Positions 1 through 10,214 of a stretch of DNA of 64,000 nt are shown here, piece after piece. How positions within the stretch are numbered: position 1 is the first letter of the stretch; every line of letters begins with the position of its first letter. The notes beneath the pieces were generated by a model. That model did no database searches, was not told the DNA's origin, and was given only the letters and a program-made list of their open reading frames with translations. This DNA is from Telopea speciosissima (taxonomy: Eukaryota; Streptophyta; Magnoliopsida; Proteales; Proteaceae), in NCBI RefSeq assembly GCF_018873765.1, contig NC_057925.1, forward strand, positions 12,907,568 to 12,971,567. The letters are read 5' to 3'. Both the position numbers and the translations under genes were made by a program.

Positions 1-61
1 CCTTTAGTTTAGATAAGAGAATGAAAAAAGGGGTACCCTCAATCTCTTGATTCCAGACGTC

Positions 62-868
62 TCAAACAAGCTGCAAAAAGTCATCGTGCTCCACCCAATG
101 GTTAAAGAAAAAGAATTGTCTCCCGTGAACCTTTGGAGCAGTGCCTAACGACACCATCATTGGACTGTGGTCCGAAATTCTTGGATTCTGGAAGTGAGCA
201 AAAGAGGTAGGGTAGGCATCCATCCAAGATTGATCACATAACACCCTATCGATCCCTATCGATCTTAGAGGCAATATGGTCACCTCCTTGACTCTTTTTG
301 GACCATATATAGCAACAGCCAGTCCACTTAAGATCCTGAAGTTCACACTCCATAATGCAATCCGATAGTGGCCGGGTTATTTGATCGATCATCGGTCTCC
401 CCTCCCCCCCCCCCCCATTTTCTCGTTTGGAGATCTCAAAGCATTAAAATCATCGAGAACTAGCCAAGGGTGGCCATTTGAGCGGCTTAATTGGCATAAA
501 TCAGCCCATAAAGCCGCTCTTTTAGGGTGGAAATTGCCACCATATACCACGGTAACGTTAATAATCTGCATGTTATGCTTTATAGTTACCTGAGAGTGAA
601 TTAATTACGAGGTGGTATGGACAGCATGGACATCCACGTGCTCCTCATCCCAACACCATATTCGCCCCGCCTCGGTAGAGCCATAATTAGTATGTGACTT
701 CAATCGTGAGCTAAACATCCGATATGAGTTGGCAAAGTTGCTTGATCTCACTCTAGTTTCCACTAGCCCAAAGAAGACCAATTTATTTGATGATGCCCAA
801 TCCATCACACTCCTCCGTTTTGCTGGGTCATTGAGACCTCTTGTTTTCCACATACCCATTTGGATCAT
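62..868 (-). pseudogene. LINE ORF2, endonuclease domain (broken)
   Basis: Three minus-strand open stretches line up with an L1-type endonuclease. The first (868-605) has the N-terminal W-K-T-R-G-L-N strand and GLVETRV, which carries the metal-binding Glu. The second (571-389) has VVYGGN and LDDFNALR (Asp/Asn). The third (346-62) has GIDRVLCD and ISDHSPM, which carries the catalytic Asp-His pair. A TAA near 605 and a frame change near the poly-C run separate them. In an intact element this enzyme nicks target DNA to prime reverse transcription. Here it cannot be made as one protein. The ORF continues past the window start. Confidence 0.8.
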
Positions 869-869
869 T

Positions 870-2330
870 AAGAAATATTTGAGGAGGGTTTTGGCACAGG
901 GAAAATTCCACCCGGACTTCTATCACGTTCTCGCTGAGCTGGAGATGAGTCCACGTCCTCCAAATTTTTAGGCCTTAAAGTATCCTGCTCCTGTAAAATA
1001 GCATAACGGTTGCCATAACCAACCTGTCGCAGAGAGTTACTAGCGACCCCTGCCGTTTCATCAATAGATTGGATTATGGCTCTAACGGAAGAAGTAGTTC
1101 TCATATTCTCAATGTTTGAGACGCCAGCTGTCCCATTTGATTCAAAGGATAAAGTGACCATTGGGTTTAATGGGACAGCAATACTAGGAGCAATAGTACT
1201 AGGAGCATTAGATTCATGCAATGGTTGGGAGCCACAATCATGATTTCCATTATTATGAAGAGCTGTTACGTCAACACGATCCAAGCACATTGAATGATTC
1301 CCGCTCATCTCAGGTAGTCTCTGAGCACCGTGAGTGGCAGTTGGTTGACCACCATGAGCGGTAGCTGAACGACCACCATTAGTGGTAGCCAAGTGACTAC
1401 CATGAGTAGCAGCTAGGTGGCCCCCGTGACCACCCTGAGTACCAACCGAATGCCCACCATGAGTGGCAACCAAGTGGCCACCTTGCGAGGATGAAGCACA
1501 ACCACCATGGGAACCTGAAGGTCGTTGTGAACTCAATGAAGGAGCAATATTCGCCAGTGCAGATGACATGTTACCTGCCTCAAGCTCCATTGGTAATGCC
1601 TGCTTCCCCTTGCTTCTTCTTCAAGCACTATCCCATTGACTATCCTCCATGACAACTTCAGTAACAGGTTCTGGGCCAAGCTGAGGCGATGCCGTGGCAG
1701 CGGCAGTGCAAGCACTGGTGCGATCCGTGTGACCAAAAACTTTGCATGAAGAACAAATGGGGGGGACCCACTCATAATCTACCTTCAGTTCAATTATAGA
1801 ACCATCCTCCAACATGATTGGAAAGCATGTGGGAAGCCCATCCTCTGCTTTGATCAACATGCAGCTTTGAGCAAACGACAATCTCTCCTTCTAGGATGTC
1901 CTTCGATCTGTACAAATCGGCTTGCCCAATACACAAGTTATTCGTCCCAGACTTCGACTCCCCCAAAAATGAAGGTTCAGCCCGTACAGCCTTATCCATA
2001 GTTCTTGGATAGCGAAACATCAGGCGCCCATAGTCGTAGGATCAACAGCCATGACCCCAGAGTCCAAGGGCCCTAATCGAGAGCTTGTCGGTTAACTCTG
2101 CAGCCTGAAAATCGAAGATGAAATTCCCACTCTCCAGACTGAAGACTTCTATGGCGCCCAAATGCGACCATTTCTCACGTACAAATCTCTTCATGGATGA
2201 GAATGATGGTCTAGGCCTAAAGACGTAGCCGACAAGCACTGCCTCCCAACGATTCCTCTCCTCAGCCAAATCATCCTTGTTGCATTATGCAACTTTCATG
2301 CCATTGACCATCACGAGTTCTACGAATGGT
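870..2330 (-). pseudogene. LINE ORF1 (gag-like, DUF4283 and zinc knuckle), broken
   Basis: The minus-strand stretch 2269-2042 reads like the plant LINE ORF1 N-terminal domain (DUF4283 type), with RWEAVLVGYVF and FVREKW. Upstream in the same frame, FVELVMVNGM is followed by a stop. At 1881-1621 a zinc-knuckle-like CSSC...H...C follows the usual WVPP.C context, but six residues separate the last His and Cys instead of four. The stretch 1590-868 is Gly/His/Thr-rich and repetitive, ending in Pro/Ser-rich sequence just before ORF2. The pieces lie in different frames. An intact ORF1 protein would bind element RNA. Function is inferred from family resemblance. Confidence 0.7.
1325..1500. repeat. 24-bp minisatellite inside LINE ORF1
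   Basis: About six to seven imperfect 24-bp units (for example AGTGGTAGCCAAGTGACTACC plus CATG) encode an eight-residue repeat resembling A-T-H-G-G-H/Q on the minus strand. One unit is partial (ACCACCCTG). The repeat sits between the zinc knuckle and ORF2. Confidence 0.8.
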
Positions 2331-2530
2331 ATTGTATCCTCACTATCATGCATTCTGTTTCCAGGGAACAAGCGTGCCCAAGACTTTGAAGAGTTCCCTC
2401 CCCACAGTAGGGGAATCGCCAGTAACAAGACCACCTTGGGCCACTGGGTTGGGACCACCGGTGGCCATAAAGCCTACAAACAGATAGGCTCGCTGAAACC
2501 TTTCTCCTCCCCACTCTTCCTCTACTCATT

Positions 2531-2831
2531 GTCAAACCTTCTCAATCCAAGAAAGAGACTCTTCTGGTTTCTAATCTCGCTGTTAGCTCACAACGGCTCC
2601 ATGTGGATGCTCATATCTATGATGCGGTAAGTCTCTTAACTTATTTAGTTGGGTCCACATTTTTTTTTCTTCCTATAGAGCATCAAACTTTCTCAATCTA
2701 AGAAAGAGACTCTTCTGGTTTCTAATCTCGCTGTTAGCTCACAAAGGCTCCATGTGGATGCTCATATCTATGATGCGGTAAGTCCCTTAGCTCATTTAAT
2801 TGTGTCCACATTTTTTTTCCTTCCTATAGAG
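2531..2831 (-). repeat. Two tandem units of about 150 bp at the LINE 5' end
   Basis: Bases 2531-2680 and 2682-2831 are nearly identical; both contain GAAAGAGACTCTTCTGG, CATGTGGATGCTCATATC and a closing TTCCTATAGAGCA. They sit just upstream, on the minus strand, of the LINE ORF1 reading. This is the position where some L1 elements carry repeated promoter monomers. That role is inference. Confidence 0.8.
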
Positions 2832-2946
2832 CAATAAGATGAGGCATCTGAGATGGAAAGAAGTATCAAAGATGGGGATAGTGAAGAGTTGAAGCACCAA
2901 AATGGAAAGAGAGACATATAGAGAGATTTAAGGGGTTTGTTGGATG

Positions 2947-3455
2947 TGTTGGAGATAATCGAACGTTGACTAACTCTAGGATCTTGGATGACTCTATATG
3001 TCAGTTGGGCCTCTTCACTTAATAGCTTAAGTTTTTAGGTTGGACATTTCAATTTAGTATCAGAGCTACCAGGCCCACTACGTTGATAATAAACATGTAC
3101 TACCATCCAAAAAGGGGGTGAGGGAGGGGAGTGTTAAATAATCCTACATAAAATATATCTGGGATCTTGATGACTTCATATACCAGTTGACCCTCGCCAT
3201 CTAATAGATTAAGCTTTTGAGTTAGATACTTCAACATGGTATCAAAATCACTAGATCCAATGTTAATGACTTATGTACGGCCACCCAAAAAAATGGGATC
3301 ACACATGCCACGTTTACTACCACCCAAACGAGGGCAACACGTGAGAGGAAGTGTTGAAAATAATCCCACATCGACTAACTCTGTGAATGGCTTCATGTGC
3401 CAATTGGGTCTTTCCACCTAATAGCTTAAGCTGTTAGGTTGGACACTTGGACGAA
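2947..3455 (+). mobile_element. TRIM-like array, LTR-internal-LTR-internal-LTR
   Basis: Three related segments of about 105 bp start with TGTTGGAG (2947), TGTTAAAT (3132) and TGTTGAAA (3352). They share a TTGACTAACTCT-like region and CTAATAGCTTAAGC. The first two are followed by primer-binding-site-like TAGTATCAGAGC (about 3055) and TGGTATCAAAATC (about 3237), resembling the complement of initiator tRNA-Met. The second and third are preceded by purine tracts (3119-3131, 3343-3351). There is no coding capacity. This is the layout of terminal-repeat retrotransposons in miniature, with two units sharing a middle LTR. Confidence 0.65.
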
Positions 3456-4083
3456 AAAGGTTATTATAAAAGGGTATTATTAAAATTTGTAGATGAATTT
3501 TCTAATAGTTGTGATAATGGAGGAGAAACTATGTAGGAAAAATATTAAAGGGTGGGAGAGATAAATTATATGGAAATTTTGACAACTAATGAGAAATTAA
3601 TATTTGAATCTTTGGAAAATAAAATTGTTAAAAGATGTGGTCGAGCAATCCATCATCCTGTTATATTATATATTCTCAATAAGCTATCTTTTTTTTATTC
3701 TTAAGACAAGGTTAGAATCTCGATTTGTGTTTATCTATAGGGAGTTTCTTGGGCAAGGTTCAAGGACCTTAGAATTTTCCAAGTGTGTCATTATGAGGTT
3801 GGATTTCACCTAAATTAAGTCATTAATTATACCAAATTTCACCGTCAGGTTGAAGAATGATTCAAACCACATGGTGTTCTTTATTTAAATGAAATGTAAA
3901 CAAAATTCCATTTTATTAGAGCTATAACCATCTCATTTCAACTTCAAATAGAACAATAGTTAAATCTGAATCAAATTGTAACACAATAAGTGTGAATGTA
4001 AATACTGGACATGTTGATGGATGAATAGCTAAAGACTTGAAGTTTCAGAACTGTGGATTGCATTCCCCGATGAATTGAAAACT
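3456..4083. other. AT-rich intergenic sequence, no gene seen
   Basis: AT-rich, with only short ORFs lacking recognisable domains. Nothing beyond the adjoining TRIM-like repeats is supported. Confidence 0.6.
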
Positions 4084-4200
4084 TAGGCTATGTTTGGTAT
4101 GCATTCTAGGTCGATTTTGCATTCTCGGACGATAAAAACAACTATTTTTATCATCTGAAAATGCGAAATCGACATAGAATGCATACCAAACGCTGCCTTT
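4084..4200. mobile_element. Tourist-like MITE (copy 1)
   Basis: A foldback of about 117 bp. The left end GGCTATGTTTGGTATGCATT pairs with the complement of the right end, GGCAGCGTTTGGTATGCATT, and pairing continues through a GTCGATTTT block. The TTA next to the left end and the G-rich TTTGG terminus fit PIF/Harbinger-derived Tourist MITEs. A second copy lies at 5584-5695. Confidence 0.7.
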
Positions 4201-4814
4201 GTGTCTTCTCTTTCTCTCTCCTCTACCTCTCTTCCTATTTCTTAGGACCTATATTAGGCAGCATGCCTTGTGGTACTTCATTCTATTGTCTGTTTTGCAT
4301 TTTGACATTGGAATCTTTTACAAACCTGTAAGCTTTTTTATGCCCACTCTGTTGGAGAAGAGGTCACAATAAAAAAAATGAAGTGAATTTTTCAATTTTC
4401 TTGATTCTAGGATCAGAAAAAACATAATTTTCAGACAATCCCATAGATTCCCCAAGAGCAGCCTCATTCTACTAACATGAAATCTAAGAATATTAAAAAG
4501 AAAATCTCCTTTATTGTTGTTCCCACCCCAATGGAGGGTTTTAGTAGGAATACAAGTAACTTACAAGAGTTATGCATAATGTCTATACAAGGTAGTTAGG
4601 TATACATTATAAGGAGGGCTACTACAAGGCAACCATGAGAAGAAGATTGTGTACAAGCCACAGGGTAAATAAAAAGAATATAGTACTGTCATGTAGGGAA
4701 AGAGTCATTGGTTATCTTATGGTTGTTCTCCCTGCTTCTGTCCAAACTGTACAATGGCTGCTTAATTAATACCCTCCCCTTTATTACTTGTTAGGTTATC
4801 CATAGCCAAAATCT
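4201..4814. other. Downstream flank of the first bHLH gene
   Basis: No ORF of note. The segment next to the stop codon (TTGTTAGGTTATCC region, about 4788-4814) resembles sequence downstream of the second bHLH gene (about 33552-33574), so part is probably 3' UTR. The rest is AT-rich and unassigned. Confidence 0.5.
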
Positions 4815-6514
4815 TCAAAATAACTCTTCTGTGGTCTCACACATTGATAGCAGCTTCTGACTCAATAAGTCACAGTCCAGTCTTTGATTTTCTCTCATCT
4901 GTTGAATCAAAATTCCTTATAGTTAAAAAAGAGAGTTAAAGATAAAGAGGGGTTCTCTTTAATCTCAAAAGTAATTGACATTTATAGTCCCTGATGAGGA
5001 GACTATGGACCAACCAAGGTGTGCCCCATCAACATGGGGTCCATGGGGTTGGGAATTCGCTATCTGACGGTCGGTCTGACGGTATTTGCTCACAGTCCAA
5101 TTACAATATGCCATGTCAATTGGCGGATATGACAAATCAGACTTAATTGTCAAAGCCAATAACCATACATGAACCATGTTACCTCTCTTACCTCTCTTAT
5201 CATATCTGCTTTCTTTCCTTGTTAAGGGTGGGGAGGATGACTAGGTAATCTGAATTCTTAACCACTATAATGGTCTTAAGAAGAATCTTGCCAATAAGGC
5301 TAGGTTGGGTATGGGTTAAGAGGATATGGTTACAAATAAGAGCTTCTCTTCCTTCATATATATATTGCAAAAATCACTTTTTGTTGTTGGAGATGGAAGA
5401 GAGTTAAGGGGATAACCATCCCAAATTTTCTGCGGCGACTGCTCTCTTTGATGCCGCTGTTGTCTCCGGTAGGAGAGACTGCACTTGGAGTAGAGTTGTA
5501 GGGGTTCTTCTCTACCATTTGAATAGAATGCTTCAAAACATTGCGAATACATGTCAAAATGCTATCTATCAAAGTTTTATTAAGACTGCGTTTGGTACGC
5601 ATTTTTGGAATGCATTCTAAGTCGATTTTGCATTCTCGGATGATAAAAATAGTTGTTTTTATGGTCGAAGAATGCATACCGAACACAGCTTAAGTCATCA
5701 AGGCTGAGAGAAAGCCTCACAGCGACCGTCAGGGTAGCAATTCCAATAAGATTAACACCGATTAATCAACAAAGTTCACAAGTAGAGAAGAAGTAAATTA
5801 ACCTGAAGATGAAGATTGAAAAATACCACCTCCCCTGAAGACCCAAAAACTGAAACATCCAATACTTGAAGCCCTTCATATTCTAAATTCATTAAAACCT
5901 CTGAGAATGGTCTTCTTGTGTTCTTAGATGTGCAAATCTGAATCAGAATATCTTTTTCATCAACCCGGCTCACTGATACAGTAGGAAGTGATTTCCTTAC
6001 AATACTATTTCTCTGTTTGTTATTTCCTCTGTTATAAACACTTGCTAAGATCTCTCCCTTCCTTTGCTTAAGCCTTTCAACTTGTTTCTGAAGCTCTGGT
6101 ATGTACTTAAGAACACGCGAAACCGTTGCTGGAATACTTAATTTCCTCTGCAAATATAACCAAATTGAAATCATGAAAATTTAATTAGCAGAAATTTTAA
6201 AGACACATATAATTAACATATAATACCGTTTGATCAATTCCAGGAAGTATTGATCTAAGAGAAGAAAACAGATTGTTTAATTTCTTCCGGCGATCGCGTT
6301 CGCTTGCATTGTGGCTCAGTTTCTTAACTATGGCTGGATCATTGTTTATGACACTGGATGGAAGAGAGTCATTACGCTCTAATTGTTGTTCAAAAGAAGG
6401 GAAGGAGGAAGGGTCATTAATGGCTATCCATGACTTGTGTTCTTGCTTATAGTTGTCTTCTGTTGGCCATCCTAAGGTTGAATTTGAACACAAAGAAGGA
6501 GAATAAGCTAACAT
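4815..6514 (-). CDS. Subgroup Ib bHLH transcription factor (ORG2/ORG3/bHLH100-like), copy 1
   Basis: Three exons: 6514-6227, 6147-5803 and 4898-4815, with GT-AG introns of 79 and 904 bp, both phase 0, encoding 238 aa. The N-terminus MLAYSPSL matches the family start. The bHLH spans about residues 72-130. Its basic region [10 protein letters not shown] has the His-Glu-Arg pattern used for E-box/G-box binding. Helix 2 starts at [18 protein letters not shown], just after intron 1. The C-terminal half ends LHLQ, and the 27-residue last exon begins MRENQRL. An in-frame ATG at 6580 would add 22 residues but overlaps a TATA box, so 6514 is preferred. Subgroup Ib proteins in Arabidopsis pair with FIT to activate iron-uptake genes; this role here is inferred. 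Intron 2 carries a MITE. No frameshift is seen. Confidence 0.9.
5584..5695. mobile_element. Tourist-like MITE (copy 2) in bHLH intron 2
   Basis: Related to 4084-4200: GACTGCGTTTGGTACGCATT at the left end, and on the right a sequence whose complement reads AGCTGTGTTCGGTATGCATT. A TAA flanks both ends (TTATTAA | GACTG ... CAGCT | TAAGTC), fitting a 3-bp Tourist target duplication. Part of the right arm is missing relative to copy 1. It lies within intron 2 of the first bHLH gene. Confidence 0.7.
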
Positions 6515-6579
6515 GATTAATGAATCTTTGGAAGAGTAGTTAAGTGTAGGGATTAATGAATATGATGAGTCAGAATCCA

Positions 6580-6587
6580 TATTTATA
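6580..6587 (-). promoter_or_regulatory. TATA box of bHLH copy 1
   Basis: TATAAATA on the minus strand lies 66-73 bp upstream of the chosen ATG at 6514. A start site 25-35 bp downstream would fall near 6550, leaving a short leader. The box overlaps the alternative upstream ATG at 6580. Confidence 0.55.
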
Positions 6588-7082
6588 CTCTACTATAAAC
6601 AACCACATCTTAGCATTTAATTAATCAAGTCTCACCAAGTATTATAATTGTTTAGAGTCTTAGGGGAAGATGAAGGATAGCCACTACTTCAGATTTTAAA
6701 ATAATTTTTTGTTTGTTTGGCAACATTTCTTCTTCATTATGTATTAACAATTAAATTTAGGGATGCAATGACCACTATTTAGTTGTCCAGTTTCTTTGGA
6801 ATTAGTTTAAAAAATTGAAGTCATTGTATGACATATGGTGAAAAGATTGATTCTCCAACTCTACCATTCTACAAAGAAATTTTTTTTTTTTTTTTTGGCT
6901 ATTTGGACCATCAGTGCGATTAGTCCCTCACGCACACGTAAATGCCCCTACACATCCGTATCAGGTCTGCATTGAAACCAATGAGAACCATAAAAGCCGT
7001 GGGGCTGACCCCAACTAGTAACATCCTTGATATGGACAAAATGGTTTTTAGCCATCGAATTTATAAATAATTTTTTCATAAT
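6588..7082. other. Upstream region of bHLH copy 1
   Basis: AT-rich promoter-side sequence with a T-run at 6880-6897. No second gene is seen. Iron-response elements could not be assigned by eye. Confidence 0.5.
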
Positions 7083-7130
7083 TTTTTTTTTCCCTAAAGA
7101 TCAACAAAGTATGTATTAATAATATAAAAT
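7083..7130 (-). mobile_element. Very short LINE 3' tail
   Basis: A T-run followed by CCTAAAGATCAACAAAGTAT resembles the 3' end of the LINE inserted at 22010 (T-run, then GCTAAAGGTCAGCAAAGTAT). This marks a minus-strand, heavily 5'-truncated LINE end, next to the foldback at 7139. Confidence 0.5.
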
Positions 7131-7138
7131 TAGGGAAA

Positions 7139-7291
7139 AAAATCTCTATCCGGGAGTGTGGCCTACGCCAGCACTTCCATAAGTCTATCTCTCTCCTCAA
7201 AACAAGGTGACAGAGGTGTCTTTTCACACGGGGAAGAGAGATAGACTCATGGGAGTGCTGGCGTAGGCCACAGTCCCATACAGAAAACTGC
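7139..7291. mobile_element. Foldback MITE (F1)
   Basis: Arms of about 55 bp pair: GTGTGGCCTACGCCAGCACT on the left and AGTGCTGGCGTAGGCCACAG on the right, then TCTATCTCTCT. The loop carries GGTGACAGAGGTGTCTTTTC, weakly resembling the core shared by the foldbacks at 32223, 34106, 47955 and 56385. Noncoding. Confidence 0.75.
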
Positions 7292-8527
7292 TTCCCATAA
7301 AATTATTACAAATTCAGAAATCCCCAAAAATAAAAAAATCAAATTAAAACAACTCCTCATCGGCAGGTAACCTAATTTTTCATAAGTTAAATTAGTTATT
7401 TATAGATTATTTGTTGTCTTGTAGTGGGTGGAACCCATATAATACACCAAATTCTAAAGTACAAATCAAAACTTCATGGTGCGACCCAAATTTATGGTAG
7501 CATTGCATCATTTGCCTAACTTGTTTTGTCTTTTTCTTGATTAAATTTATAATATATTGCTTCATATAATTGACTTCTCTTTAATTTTTTTTTTAGTTCA
7601 AGTTGAAAATTCCAATAAACTACATTAAAACAAAAAACGTTTCCAAATGAAATCTTTGATTTTTTTTTATTTTATTTTTGGTAAATAATGAAATCTTTGA
7701 TTTTGACCTCACATAAATAGAAGTAGAAATCGACATTCACTGAATGTTGTTCTTTACCAATGAAAAAATGGTTTTTTATTTTCAAAATCCTCTCAAGAAA
7801 GATCCTGACTTTGTCCTTTGTTACCTGATGACTTCGCCAAAATGTTTGCAGTAGTTTTACCAAAGAAAAAAATAATAAAATAAGACACTAAACTTACACA
7901 TCAAATTGGCACTCTTCATACATCTTCAATGCTCCCACTCTCTAGGTAATTGATCGAAGATCTTAGTTCTATCACCTTGATTGTTTGAAGTCATACAAAC
8001 CTAATAAAAAATGTATCTAGCAAAATCTGTTATTGGTGAAACCTGATCTTCTCAATTCTAATTCAGAAAATGTTGTTGAATCTTCAACGGACTGTTTCGC
8101 CTTTAAAATACGCAAAAGGGACAAAAAGTGCATACATCATCGTCATAGGCGTTGATTCCTGAAGAGTTCGTCAAGACCTTCGATTTGATATTTATTTCGT
8201 CCTATGTTGATTGAGGACTAAACCAGATCGGGTGGGCTTCTGGGGCAGTTTTGGACTTTCGTGGGTTAGGCTTCTTTATATTATATCTTTATATAATGGT
8301 TATCTCTTTGAGAGATGAGGAGTTTGTGAAAGAAGTTTTAATTGTATTTTCTTCGCAAAATAGTGGATCTGGACTATCGCTCTACCTTCTTGGGGGTGAA
8401 CTACATAAAAATCTCGTCTTGTGTGTATGTGATTTTTTTTTTTCAATTATTTTCTTATGCAAAATCACCGTTCTACTGCCTTGTTTTTCTAACAAAATCT
8501 GTCCTTTGTAATATTGGAAAGAAAATA
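7292..8527. other. AT-rich intergenic sequence with one micro-insertion
   Basis: No gene recognised. The one structure supported is an 18-bp direct duplication (AATGAAATCTTTGATTTT at 7646-7663 and 7687-7704) bracketing a 23-bp T-rich insert at 7664-7686, the footprint of an ultra-short poly(A) retroposition on the minus strand. Confidence 0.55.
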
Positions 8528-10149
8528 AAATTTACACATACCACCCCTGAGGTTTGATGAAAGGATTATTTCACCCCTAGTTTTGGAAAATTCTGCATAC
8601 CCCCCTGAGGTTTGCAAACGGTAACAAATAAGCCTATTCCGTCAGTTCATGACTAACACTGTTAAAAATTAGACTTGAACTCATAGAATTGCCCTTCTAA
8701 GAAGAACCCAAAATAAATAAATAAAACACAAAACCTGCAACTCATCTTCCCCAAAATCGATTGGGGAAGATGAGTTGCATCCATCCCTTAAAACGTTTGC
8801 CACTCAATCACTCCTCTTCAACCTCTTTGCCTGAACCGAGTCATCACCATCAGTCTCTGCTCCACCCTCAAACCTAAACCTAAACTCTGATTTGTTCACC
8901 ATCACTCCCTGTCTTTCCTTTGATGCCCGTACAAAGCATTGTAATTCTATCCAATAGAGCTTTAGTATCTTTCTAGCATTGTATGCCAAAATCAAGCACT
9001 TGCAGAGGCCACTATCAGAGTTTCCAAAACTCTCTGCTCCACCCTCAAACCTAACCCTAAAACTTATAAGAGACGACTAGGTTTAGATAGCACCAGAGAT
9101 TCAGAAGGGCTTTGTGGATACTTGTCATGATTTCCAAGCTTCTTCTTCCTTGATCCGGGCCCACAGAAGAAGGTACATTCACACCCATATGAGCTACCAA
9201 AGCACGAGAACAATCCTCCCCCAATTTCGCCTTCGGTGTATCTGCGAGTATGCCGGCGAGGTGTCTTATAAGTCCTGTACCCACGATCGTAAATTAGTGG
9301 AAGCTCCGTTCGCCACCTATCCAGTTTCAATCTAAGCCCCTCAATGCTACCTTGTTCCATGCTCCAACTCTCCAGTATTGAACTCTCTATCTCGTTCGCC
9401 TGAAAGAAGTCCTCCACCGCCAGTCCCGCCGCCACTACGGACGGCGCTGGTCCGATCTCCGAATCCGCGTACATGGAACCATTGGGGGTGGCCATCGTGA
9501 TAAATTTTAGCGGTGGTATTCCTCCCCCAACGCTACTACCTTGGCCGATTCCGATATCCGAACCGTTAACGATGGAGCCAGTTTTTTGCGACACGGTGTC
9601 GTTGCAGGCCTCGGAGCATTCGCTCTTGGTGCGGCGGAGCTGGATCTTGGGTGGTGGATGGTGGGTGTGGTGAGGGGTATGGGCTTCTTCACCCATGAGA
9701 TCTCGGTATCAAACGGCAGAGGCAGAGACATGGGTGTAGAGTGGCATACTACTCATGGAGATATCAAGTACGGCAACTCCAATATTGAGGATTCCTTGCG
9801 GAGCAGAGAGTGATGGTGAAGATGGTGATGATTCGGTTCAGGCAAAGAGGTTGAAGAGGAGTGATTGAGTGGCAAACGTTTTAAGGGATGGTTGCAACTC
9901 ATCTTCCCCAATCGATTTTGGGGAAGATGAGTTTCAGGTTTTGTGTTTTTTTTTTTTTTTTGGGGGGGGTTCTTCTTAGAAGGGCAATTCCGTTAGTTCA
10001 AGTCTAATTTTTAACAGTGTTAGTCATGAACTGACGGAATGGGCTTATTTGTTACCGTTTGCAAACCTCAGGGGGATACGCAGAATTTTCCAAAACTGGG
10101 GGGTGAAAATATCTTTTCGTCAAACCTCAGGGGTGGTATGTGTAAATTT
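8528..10149. mobile_element. Pack-MULE-like element with long inverted arms
   Basis: The ends pair: AAATTTACACATACCACCCC at 8528 and GGGGTGGTATGTGTAAATTT ending at 10149. Pairing continues through GTCAGTTCATGACTAACAC, the AAGAAGAACCC block, CCCCAAAATCGATTGGGG and into coding-like sequence (to about 8870, and from 9806), giving arms near 340 bp. Inside lies a GC-richer stretch with a 210-codon ORF unlike the AT-rich surroundings. Long arms around host gene sequence are the hallmark of a Pack-MULE. The expected 9-bp target duplication could not be found by eye. Confidence 0.7.
9064..9696 (-). pseudogene. Captured host gene fragment inside the MULE-like element
   Basis: An uninterrupted 210-aa minus-strand ORF starting MGEEAHTPHHTHH. 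It has an SEC-rich segment, MATPNGSMYADSEIG near residue 68, LKLDRWRTELPLIYDRGY near the middle, and then GEIGGGLFSCFG and a Cys-rich GCECTFFCGPGSRKKK. The latter half looks like the conserved C-terminus of a small plant-specific protein family I cannot name with certainty. Base composition is richer in GC than the flanks. Neighbouring fragments (minus strand, around 8804-8995) encode GDDSVQAKRLKRS, repeated in the other arm. The reading frame is open, but nothing shows it is expressed. Initiator and parent gene are unknown. Confidence 0.5.
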
Positions 10150-10181
10150 CCCTAATTGTTTTTACTCCAGTCTTGGGAGCT

Positions 10182-10214
<33 letters not shown>

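Larger units (their letters stand above)
1..2640 (-). mobile_element. L1-like LINE, decayed, cut by the window edge
   Basis: Read on the minus strand, this block carries ORF1 (about 2330-870) and then the start of ORF2 (868 down to the window edge). The apurinic endonuclease of ORF2 is recognisable in pieces. Reverse transcriptase would lie beyond base 1. In-frame stops and frame changes, one of them next to the C-run at 403-416, make it a pseudo-element. Its 5' end lies near 2640-2830, where two tandem units begin. Family assignment rests on established L1 endonuclease motifs; exact boundaries are inferred. Confidence 0.85.

Noticed and set aside
5354-5686. 110-codon minus-strand ORF near the first bHLH gene
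   Set aside because: It crosses a MITE inside intron 2 and lacks family similarity. The real last exon lies at 4898-4815.
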